Of a stretch of DNA of 64,000 bases, positions 24,460 through 35,475 are shown piece after piece; position 1 is the first letter of the stretch; each line of letters opens with the position of its first letter. This stretch comes from Gordionus sp. m RMFG-2023 (taxonomy: Eukaryota > Nematomorpha > Gordioida > Chordodea > Parachordodidae). A program made the translations under genes and the position numbers. A model generated the notes under the pieces. It was not told where the DNA came from, searched no databases, and saw nothing but the letters and a program-made list of their open reading frames with translations. The DNA is taken from positions 67,867,561-67,931,560 of the forward strand of contig NC_088775.1 of NCBI RefSeq assembly GCF_954871325.1, in the 5' to 3' direction.

Positions 24460-25009
24460 GTTGTGACACATATCCTACTTTAAATCTTGTCATCCCTTTT
24501 TATTGTTCTTTAATGGAACATTTAAATTTATTTGACTGCGATTTCATAAACATATTAGTGCTTTTGACAAAAAAAAATTATTATAACCTAACAAATATTT
24601 AAACCATAATATCCACCATATTAGATCCTAGATTAAATGTGCAATTTTTTGAATAATTACCTGCGTCATATAAGATATAACAAATCTATTCCAAAAAATT
24701 AAGGTTATATATAATGAGTACAAAGTAAAATAAAATATCGATATAACAACAGTTGACCCAATGGTACAATCAAATATGGATAGAATTTTTAAACAAAATA
24801 TTACCTAATCAATATGTGTGGTTGAAACATATCTTAAAGAGTTAAAAAAAATTCTAAAAATCGAGTATTTTTGGCCAATTTTAGATAACGTTTTATGAAA
24901 TTATTGGGTTTTATTAGTTTAGAGAATCCTTAAAAGTGTCATTTGAAATTCACATCTGTTTATAATTTTTTTTGCAAATAATTTATTTTATATAATCTTT
25001 AGAAAAATT

Positions 25010-25812
25010 TTCGAATGGAATAATGATTTTAATATTTGTATGAACACAAATAATAATAAATTATTCGATTCGTTTTTTTGTAGGCCTAATAAATATTACA
25101 TTTTTTGATATCATTTTATGGTATTTGTATTTGATAACTAGTGCCAGTTTTAAGAATATTTTTGACTCACTTGACAAAAATTGTCATAAAATGATAAAAT
25201 AAAATAAAATTATAAAATGATTAAAATAACGATTAAATTATTAACTTTTATTTGTTTGAATATATTTTTATGAAAGCTACAAATAAATTTGATTTTAAAT
25301 ATAGCGTTTCTAAATTGTGGTAGGCTACTCCACCTATTTTCTCGCGTGATTTTTCATCACTTGCAATGAGGGGTTAACCTGATTTTTTTTTAAAAAAAAA
25401 AATAGAATGTGAGAGATTTTGAAAGTTTTTATGGTACACTTCGGAAATTTCAAAAATCTGGTAGGATTGTAATGAGTTTAGTGTACTGATATGTTTTATT
25501 TTATAAAATTTTTAAATTGTTATTTTTTGTATAACTTTAAACAATCTTCGTATTAATTTTATTATATTAGAATCTATTAACCAAATAATAACTAACTTTT
25601 TGTAATTTATATTTTGATAAACAAAATGATATATATATATAATGAAAAGGTCGAAAGAGGATCATAAAATGTGATTTAAATTATTCATAATAAACGATAC
25701 TATTTAAGAAAAAATTAAAAATAAAATAAAATTATTTGATATAACCATAAAAATACCAAGATATATAATCTATTCAGATTATTTAAACAATGAATTCTAA
25801 GTCTGCCACATT
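25010..25812. other. AT-rich stretch, no gene seen
   Basis: Tail of the hAT region and intergenic sequence. The moderately complex patch 25310-25450 carries no readable protein or inverted ends. Confidence 0.4.
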
Positions 25813-26489
25813 TGTTAGCGTCAATGTGTTATTTTAGGTAATGTACACATTGCCTGAATATTTTAGGCAATGTGTTACGGTGGTAGGCAGGGTGAATTAG
25901 TTATATTTAGGCAAAGTTTACATTGCGTGGTTTTTTTAGGCAATGTATTTTATTTTATAAATTAATAAATTTATTATTTATTTGAGGGATTAATTTATTA
26001 TTTAATTGATATTAATTTAATATTTATTTGAGAGGAATTTATTATTTTTATAATTTAAAGATTTTATTAAATATATTTTTAAGTAATATTTTTAAGATTG
26101 TCATATTTTTTATATATTTTTTTGAGATTTATATAAATATTTATATATATTAATTTTTTACGTACTTTTTTCTGGTACATCTTTTGATCGTAAATATTTT
26201 TGAATATATTTTTATTAAAGGATTTTTAATATATATATTTGAATAATTTTTTTTAATTTGTTATATTATTATTTTCAATATTTTTGATTGATAATTGTTT
26301 TAAAAATAAATTTTTAAAATGATTTTTTATATATTAATTTTTTAGGTTCTTTGTATCTGATACATCTTTGATCGTAAATATTTTAATATTTTAATTTTTT
26401 ACGTACTTTTTTTCTGGTACATCTTTTTATCGTAAATATTTTCGAATATATATTTTTTTTTAAAGGATTTTTAAAATAGTACATTTTTT

Positions 26490-28995
26490 CTGTTTAGGTA
26501 AAATTATGTTTTGTAAACATGTTATATTAAAATTTCATTTAAGATGTACCATAGAAAAGTGACAATTGTCATAATCGTTATTTTTGAACTTTTACCATAG
26601 AAAATGGACAATTGTTATAATCTTTATTTTTGAACTTTTTTGAATTTTTTACAAATAAATAGCTAAAAATATATATTGTAAACAAGATAAATTAAAATTT
26701 CAGTGAAGATTTACCATAGAAAAGTGACAATTATCATAATCGTTATTTTTGAACTTTTTTGAATTTTTTTAAAATAAATAGCTAAAAAATTGTAAACAAG
26801 TTAAATTAAAATTTCAGTGAAGATGTACCATAGAAAAATGACAATTGTCATAATCGTTATTTTTGAACTTTTTTGAGTTTTTTTAAAGTAAATAGGTAAA
26901 AATATATATTTTAACAAGATAAATTAAAATTTCAATGAAGATGTACCATAGAAAAGTGACAATTATCATAATCGTTATTTTTGAACTTTTTTGAATCTTT
27001 TTAAAGTAATAGGTAAAAATATATATTGTAAACAAGTTAAATTAAAATTTCAGTGAAGATGTAAGAAAAGTGACAATTGTCATAATCGTTATTTTTGAAC
27101 TTTTTTGAGTTTTTTGAAAGTAAATAGGTAAAAATATATATTGTAAACAAGTTAAATTAAAATTTCAGTGAAGATGTACCATAGAAAAGTGACAATTATC
27201 ATAATCGTTATTTTTGAACTTTTCTGAATTTTTTTAAAATAAATAGCTAAAAATATATATTGTAAACAAGATAAATTAAAATTTCAGTGAAGATGTAACA
27301 TAGAAAAGTGACAATTGTCATAATCGTTATTTTTGAACTTTTTTGAAGTAAATAGGTAAAAATATATATTGTAAACAAGATAAATTAAAATTTTAGTGAA
27401 GATGTACCATAGAAAAGTGACAATTATCATAGTCGTTATTTTTGAACTTTTTTGAATCTTTTTAAAGTAATAGGTAAAAATATATATTGTAAACAACTTA
27501 AATTAAACATAGAAAAGTGACAATTGTCATATAGTTATAAACAAAATTCCTTAATTCTCTTTTAATTATAATACATCTTCATTGAAATTTTAATTTAACT
27601 TGTTTACAATATATATTTTTACCTATTTACTTTAAAAAAACTCAAAAAAGTTCATAAATAACGATTATGACAATTGCCACTTTTATATAGTACACTTTCA
27701 CTGAAATATTAGTTTAACATGTTTACAAAACATATTTTTACCTATTTACTTTAAAAAAGCTCAAATAAGTTTAAAAATATCGATTATGACAATTGTCACT
27801 TTTCTATAGTACACTTTACCTGAAATATTAATTTAACATGTTTAGAAAACATATTTTTACCTATTTAAAAAAAACTCAAAAAAGTTCAAAAATATCGATT
27901 ATGACAATTGTCACTTTCTATAGTACACTTTAACTGAAATATTAATTTAACATGTTTACAAAACATATTTTTACCTATTTACTTTAAAAAAACAAAAGTT
28001 CAAAAATAACGATTATGACAATTGTCACTTTTCTATAGTACATCTTCACTGAAATTTTAATTTAACTTGTTTACAATATATATTTTTACCTATTTACTTT
28101 AAAAAAACTTAAAAAAGTTCTCAAATAACGTTTATGACAATTGCCACTTTTCTATGGTACACCTTCACTTAAATTTTAATGTAACTTGTTTACAAAACAT
28201 ATTTTTACCTATTTACTTTAAAAAAACTCAAAAAAGTTCAAAAATATTGATTATGACAATTGTCACTTTTCTATAGTACACTTTAACTGAAATATTAATT
28301 TAACATGTTTACAAAACATATTTTTACCTATTTACTTTAAAAAAATTCAAAAATATCGATTATGACAATTGTCACTTTTCTATAGTTAACTTTCACTGAA
28401 ATATTAATTTAGATGTTTACAAAACATATTTTTACCTATTTACTTGAAAAAAACTCAAAAAAGTTCAAAAATATCGATTATGACAATTGCCACTTTTCTA
28501 TAGTACACTTTCACTGAAATATTATTTTAACATGTTTACAAAACATATTTTTACCTATTTACTTTAAAGAAACTCAAAAAAGTTCAAAAATATCGATTAT
28601 GACAACTTTAACTGAAATATTAATTTAACATGTTTACAAAACATATTTTTACCTATTTAATTTAAAAAAACTCAAAAAAGTTCAAAAATAACGTTTATAA
28701 CAATTGTCACTTTTCTATGGTACATCTTCATTGAAATTTTAATTTAACTTGTTTACAATATATATTTTTACCTATTTACTTTAAAAAATATCAAAAAAGT
28801 TCAAAAATAACGATTATGACAATTGTCACTTTTCTATAATACATCTTCCCTATTTTAATTTAACTTGTTTACAATATATATTTTAGCTATTTATTTTAAA
28901 AAAATTCAAAATAGTTCATAAATAACGATTATGACAATTGTCACTTTTCTATGGTACATCTTTACTGAAATTTTAATTTTATATCTTTACAATAT
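26490..28995. repeat. ~110-120 bp tandem array, inverted halves, in P1
   Basis: About ten units run forward (26490-27535) and about twelve run in reverse (27545-28995). Each unit holds GTGACAATTGTCATAATCG, TTTTTGAACTTTTTTGA, AAATAGGTAAAAATAT, GTAAACA and GTACCATAGAAAAG-type words. The core TGACAATTGTCA is a perfect 12-bp palindrome. Open frames inside it are artefacts of the repeat. Confidence 0.9.
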
Positions 28996-29069
28996 ATATT
29001 TTTACCTATTTATTTAAAAAAATTCAAAAATAATGATAAGAAATTTTTATGTAACATGTTAATATTTTT

Positions 29070-30105
29070 ACCTAAAAAATTCGCGATCAAAAGTGAGAAA
29101 AAAATACGTAAAAAAAATCTTAAAAAATATTTAAAAATAATATTAAAAATTAGTGATCAAAAGATATATCAGAAAAAAGTATGTAAAAAATAATCTTAAA
29201 AATTGGCGATCAAAAGATATATCAGGAAAAAATACGTAAAAAATAATCTTAATAATATTTAAAAAGAATTTTAAAAATTAGCGATCAAAAGATATATCAG
29301 AAAAAAATACGTAAAGAATAATCTTAAAAAATATTTAAAAATAATATTAAAAATTAGCGATCAAGAGATATATCAGGAAAAAATACGTAAAAAATAATCT
29401 TAAAAATATTTAAAAAGAATTTTAAAAATTAGCGATCAAAAGATATATCAGAAAAAAATACGCAAATAATAATCTTAAAAAATATTTAAAAATAATATTA
29501 AAAATTAGCGATCAAAAGATATATCAGGAAAAAATACGTAAAAAATAATCTTAAAAATATTTAAAAAGAATTTTAAAAACTAGCGATCAAAAGATATATC
29601 AGAAAAAAATACGTAAAGAATAATCTTAAAAAATATTTAAAAATAATATTAAAAATTAGCGATCAAAAGATATATCAGAAAAAAATACGTAAAAAATAAT
29701 CTTAAAATACATTTAAAAATAATATTAAAAATTAGCGATCAAAAGATATGTCAGAAAAAAATACGTAAAAAATATATAAAAATAATATTAAAAATTAGCG
29801 ATCAAAAGATATATCAGGAAAAAATACGTAAAAAATAATCTTAAAAAATATTTATTAAAAATTAGCCATCAAAAGATATATCAGAAAAAAATACGTAAAA
29901 AATAATCTTAAAATACATTTAAAAATAATATTAAAAATTAGCGATCAAAAGATATATCAGAAAAAAATACGTAAAAATAATCTTAAAAAATATTTAAAAA
30001 TAATATTAAAAATTATCGATCAAAAGATATATATATATATTAGGAAAAAATACGTAAAATCTAATATTAAAAAATATTAAAAATTAGCGATCAAAAATCA
30101 TTTTA
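29070..30105. repeat. ~75-bp tandem array in the right arm of P1
   Basis: About thirteen units share TTAGCGATCAAAAGATATAT, CAGAAAAAAATACGTAAAAA and TAATCTTAAAAA. The left arm (26150-26460) has only a few diverged units in the opposite sense, so this array expanded in one arm only. Confidence 0.85.
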
Positions 30106-30662
30106 TAAAAATATTATATTTATATTATCTAAAAATTATAAATTAAGTAAAATAATAATCTTAAAAAATTATTAATAATAAATAAAATATTATTAATAAT
30201 ATAATATTACAAAAATAATACATTGCCTAAAAAACCAGGCAATGTGCACTTTGCCTAAATAACTAATTCACCCTGCCTACCACCGTAATACATTGCCTAA
30301 AAAAATCAGGCAATATGTACATTGCCGAAAATAACACATTGACGCTAACATATATAAAAAAAACTAAAAACAGATTGACTATTTCATAATTATATATCCT
30401 TTTCTCATTTAATATACTTTGGTTTTCTATAATTTACTTTTGGTAAACGCGAATGAAGGTTATTACAATAATGAAATGATATAATATCACAACCAATAAT
30501 ATTTATTTAAAATAAGCCCTATAATTTCGAAAGAAAACTCCTTAAATAAAAATAAATGTATTTGTTTTAATAAGTATTTATTTTTTTAAAATGAGCTTAA
30601 TTAAAAGGAAAAATAGGTTACTATCCCATTTTTCTATATTGATGGTAGCTTTAGGAAATTAC

Positions 30663-33444
30663 TAGTGTTGTTAAGGTAACTAGTTGCATTTTTGCTAAAA
30701 AATAACCGTAACTAGTTATATTTTAAAAATTGTAACTAGTAACTGTAACTAGTTATATTTTTACCAATGTAACTGCCAAAAGTAACTAGTTATTTTTAAA
30801 AATATGTTTGTATAAATCTAAATAATATATTCATGTAATTCATTTTATTTTTAATATGTTGCGATAAATTTATTTTAAATTAAATTTATTTTTTTAAATT
30901 GTGTAAATGTGAATTAATAGATTTTCATTTCCTTCGGAATAAATAAACTTATTATTTAATATTGGAGGATTTCAAAAATACCATGCAACATCTACTAAAA
31001 TAATTTCCAATCGGATTAGTTGTATATGATAATGATAGCGATGTCGTAAATAATAATATTAAATGTACAAGGATATGTCTTAAGTAAATTAATTTCATGA
31101 TACAAAAAGTCTGTTGAAATGAAGAAGTGTTATATGTAAATTTAGATGATTGTTCAAGAGATGATTCTTAATTCTGGATCAAACTTTTACCTGGAAGTGA
31201 CCAATATAACCTAATAAATCTTATTAATTTAAATAGAACTAACTATGTAGCAATATCAAATCTAACTTAAGTTAATTGAAAATAAATTAAGTTTCCCTTT
31301 TTTCTCCCATCTAAACCTAAGCTTTATAATTAACTCAATTCCTTATGTATTATTTTTTTCCTTAATCACCTTATTAAATATATCTCACATTGAAATTCTA
31401 CTTGGAAGTGACCAATTTAGCCTGATAGATCCTATTATTAAACAGAAATTATAACATTAATTAATTATAGTTTAAATTAATTCATTGTAAGAATAAACTA
31501 TAAGTGTTTTTTCTCCACTATGTTTAGCAATAATCTCTCTAGGCATTTCACATAAAATAGGCTGATAAAAACCTAAGTATATTTCAACTAAAAATTATAT
31601 TAATTAAAAGGTAATCCAAAATATTCATTAAAGACTACTAAGGTCAATAAATATTGTAAATATCAACCATTTTATAATAAATAAATAAACATTTATTAAT
31701 TTTTTACTAACACCCTAGTCTAAAGTTGGCAACACAAGATGCCAATAAAATACTTTTAAACAATGAGGATTATAGGAAAGTGTATAAGGTTGCTATATCT
31801 AAATATCAACGTTTGTGGAATACACAAAGCAAATTTGGGCCATCAGCTGAGCAAACTAAAAAGAGATTATGCCGTATCCCATTGTAACAAGATGGGGTTC
31901 TTTTTAGTGATCTGCATTCTAATTTTTCAAGCCCCGCCCGGCCCAAAATTTTTTTTAAATTTTTTTATTTAAATATAAAAATTAATTCTTATAATTACTC
32001 AAAATAAACGATATATGTTATATGGCGTCTACTTTCTATAAATAAAATCACATATTTTTATTCTACATAAAAAATTCAACATAAAATTGATAAATTTAGA
32101 TATATTTTAAAAAAAATTTTAAGGCCCGACCCGGCCTGGCCTGAATTATAAAAAATATAAGGCCCGGCCCGTACCCGGCTTGCAGATCTCTAGTTCTTTT
32201 TATACATCTTTATCTAAAATATTATCCCTTATAAATAAAATGCCTTTGGAATTTAATTTATTATGTGACGAATTAGAATTGTATAGATTTACATCACTAG
32301 ATACTGATTTTATTAAAGAATATTGCAGTGTAAATTTAAATTAATGTCTTAATAATTTACAATTAAAAAAATTAGATTATGCAACCAGTAGCCATAACTA
32401 TTGATATATTAGAAGGCGAAAAATATATGTATCGAAGTTATTAACCCCAACAATAACACAGATACTTATCTGTCTAGAAGGTGTAGAAGAATTAAAATAT
32501 TGTCAATTAAAAGATGCTATATTAGCTAGTATTAAAAAAAGGTAACTTAAATTAAATAATTATTTATAAATTAATAATACAATGATATAGGTTCATGATC
32601 TTTATGATAATGATAATATAAATTAATAATACAATGATATAGGTTTCATGATCTTTATGATAATGATAATATAATTGCTGTATTCTTCATCCACTATTTA
32701 AAACTGATTGGCCTTGGAAGAATAGATCAAAAAAGATGTAAATTTTAAATTTAATAATTACTTTAATACTTCGTGCTGAATCTAACACAAATGGCTTATG
32801 TTTGCAACAAACATAATTAGATGTAATTGGATTTTTTGATTTAAAGCGTCAAAATAATATTGATAATGATGAATTTATTGAAAATTTTATTAAATCCAAT
32901 AACAGCACATTATCTTTATATGACGATTTTCCAAATTTAAAAATACTCTTAATTAAATATAATATTGTTATTACATCAAGTGCTCCTGTAGAGCGTTTAT
33001 TCAGTCTAGGGAAGCTCATCTTTGGAGAGAAACGAGCGCGTCTTCTACATAAAAATTTTGAAAGTTATTAAAAAAATTAAACATTTGACTCAAATTTTTA
33101 TGAAAAATAAATATGTTTTTTTTTCAATGCAAATAAAATATATAGGATATTTTTATTTGATGTAAATATAAATATTCTATTTTCCGATATTTTTTTCGGT
33201 TTACTTATTTTTTTATATAAATAAATTGTATATTTTTTTTAAACAATATTATAATTTTATAATTTTTTTATATTAAATAAATCGTTCAGTAAATAAATGA
33301 GTTATATGAATGATATAATGTAACTAGTTACTTTTGAAAAATAACTGTAACTAAATGTAACTAGTAACTGTAACTAGTTATCTTTTTGTCAATGTAACTA
33401 GTAACTGTAACTAGTTATGTTTCAAAAGTAACTTTACAACACTA
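30663..33444 (+). mobile_element. 2.8-kb hAT element with broken transposase
   Basis: The ends TAGTGTTGTTAAGGTAACTA and AAAAGTAACTTTACAACACTA are inverted, with many GTAACTAGTTA words inside both. A perfect 8-bp target duplication GAAATTAC flanks it (30655-30662 and 33445-33452). Plus-strand transposase pieces: SKYQRLWNTQSKFGP before the nested MITE, NKMPLEFNLLCDELEL after it, ITIDILEGEKYMY near 32410, and the dimerisation block SSAPVERLFSLGKLIFGEKR (32977-33036). A ~60-bp tandem duplication lies at 32560-32680. Many frame breaks; not active. Confidence 0.92.
31905..32192. mobile_element. 288-bp GC-ended hAT MITE nested in the hAT at 30663
   Basis: The ends TAGTGATCTGCA and TGCAGATCTCTA are inverted, with GCCCGGCC-rich subterminal words. 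A perfect 8-bp target duplication GTTCTTTT flanks it (31897-31904 and 32193-32200). It interrupts the host transposase frame. It resembles the MITE at 14663 and 40758 but has its own termini. Confidence 0.92.
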
Positions 33445-35475
33445 GAAATTACCTAACCAGCGACGGCCTTGTGAAAGGGTCATTTATAATTAATATAGTT
33501 TAAGTAATGAATATCGATTAAATAAAATTTATATTTGTTGTTAAATATTATGCTAATAACCAGTGACAAAGCGCAAGGTTTATTACTAGTTGTCATATAT
33601 GAAGATATATGTGGTGACAAATAGAAAGAAGAAAGGAAAATCGAAGACATACATTCATAATTATTTTTAATTTGAATATTTCTTTAATATATATTTTATA
33701 TATGATATAGGATGGAAATATTAATAATTATAGGGAAATATCAATAGTAAAATTATAGGAAAATTTATTGGAAAATTAGAAAGTTAAGAACTAAAAATAT
33801 AAGGAGTTATTAAAAGGTTTAAATGACAAAGAAGTTTATTTATATTACATCGGTTGAACCAGAATATTTATTTCATAGGAGTACGTCATAGTATACACAA
33901 GCCTACAAGATTATTTTAATTGCTTCAGGTTGAATAATTTAATAGGTGTATGTCATAGTACACACAAGCCTACATTAGAATTAAGGTAAAGGAAGGAAGA
34001 TTATTTTATTTGATGCAGGTTGAATAATGTTATAAACGTGTGTCAGAGCACTTATAGCCTACATTACTATAATAGTTCTGGTAAAACAAAATAGGCGTAC
34101 AACATAGTATAGATAAATCTAAAGTAAATGGAGATAAATTTTGAAGAAAATGGAATTTCCAATTTAAGGGGAAATAATAAGGATTTCATTAACATATTTT
34201 AGTAACTTGGAACTTTTAAAAAAGATTAAGAGGGAGGATAACTTTATTAGGATTAAATTTTCTTGTATAAAATTGAATAATAAAGTGGAATAAGAAGTGA
34301 GAATCAAAATGATGGATTTTTATATAATGATCACTCTTAAGGAGAAATAATTTTAAAGGGAGAATTCAAAAAAGGGTTATAAAGAAAGGATACAAAGGGA
34401 ACGCGAATTTATATATTATGGGGAATATTTTTAGAAAATTATGGGAAAAATAAATATATAGTAAAGAAGAGTGATGTAATAAAATAGGGAAGAGAAAATT
34501 GAATAAAGAAAGGATTTAAAAGTTTGTGAATGTGGTGTAGTGGAAGGGTTAGTTGGAAACTTTTGTGTTAATTATTAATTAATTGGAGAGAGAAAAGAGG
34601 TATGAAGTAAAAGAATCAAGGGAAAGGAAAGGGGAGAAGAAGGAATGGAAGTAGAATAATTGGTAGCAGATATGAAGGCTGATTGGAAAGGAGTGATAAA
34701 ATGACATCGAACATAGAAGTCGAGAAGCGAACGATAAAGATTAGAATTTTGTTATATTTTATCTATGATAAATTTAAATTTTCTTTTGCCTTGATTTTAA
34801 TTAGTCAAGATTATTTGTAATTTTACGTTATATTTTCACTATTATAAATTTTTATACAATTCATTCTCAAGATACGAGAATAGGAATAATTTTATTATTT
34901 ACTTAGGAATTTTAAGCTATATTTTCTCTATCTAGTTAATAATTAATTAATAACTGTTTCTTCTTCTATATAATATTATAATACTACACATATATAAACA
35001 CCACCAAAAATACATGATATTGTATTATATAAGAAATGCAGTGGCGTATCCAGGATTTTCCTATGGGGGGGGGGGGGATATTTTTTTTGGGGGCTTCGCC
35101 CCCAAACCCTCTTAGCTGGCCTTCGGCCAGGTCTTATGTTTTATTATTCTATTAAATTATTCATAAAATTATATATCTTTTTTTAACTTTTATTTTCTAA
35201 TTTGTGCCTAATGATATTACTATTTTTTATTATTTTAAGTTAGGTATGTTATATTTAATAAAGTTTTTTTAAATGTAAAGTTGAAATAAAATGTCATTTA
35301 AAATTTGATTTAAAAACTAGCCTCTGCTTAAATTCTTATACAATATAAGTAGAATAATTTTTTTTATTGAAAATACTACAGTGTATAAAATATTGACTAA
35401 AAAATAATCTAAAAAGCAAGTTTTTATAACTTCTCTCAAATGCAATATTATCAAAAAGTTTATTAAACACTATAA

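Larger units (their letters stand above)
20240..25000 (+). mobile_element. hAT transposase (RNase H-fold part), split by the hAT at 20847
   Basis: On the plus strand 20240-20838 reads as hAT transposase in several frames: IAITCDNANSN (the family's 'TtDNAsNN'), HVRCFACVHNLVV, then an acidic stretch and YQNDWTTL before LTEHI. The reading resumes after the insertion at 24460 with YPTLNLVIPFYCSLMEHLN and STILDPRLNVQFF. So the element at 20847-24459 landed inside this gene. Termini were not found. Several frame breaks and stops are visible in both halves. Confidence 0.75.
25813..30350. mobile_element. Giant non-coding palindromic element, copy P1 (4.5 kb)
   Basis: The ends TGTTAGCGTCAATGTG (25813) and CACATTGACGCTAACA (30350) are inverted. 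The arms mirror each other: an outer 140-bp segment with repeated GGCAATGT/ACATTGCC words and GGTAGGCAGGGTGAATTA; then AT-rich DNA with GATCG and ACGTA words; then a central array of ~119-bp units that reverses orientation near 27540. No frame is protein-like. The same architecture and words recur at 48487-52962. No clear target duplication was found; both right flanks begin TATATA. The layout is like foldback elements, but I do not recognise the family. Confidence 0.85.

Noticed and set aside
26490-28995. Possible CRISPR array
   Set aside because: Units of ~119 bp repeat along their whole length with no unique spacers, and the sequence is eukaryotic.
25813-30350. Polinton or other large virus-like element
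   Set aside because: Long inverted ends fit in size, but there is no trace of polymerase, integrase or capsid coding in either copy.
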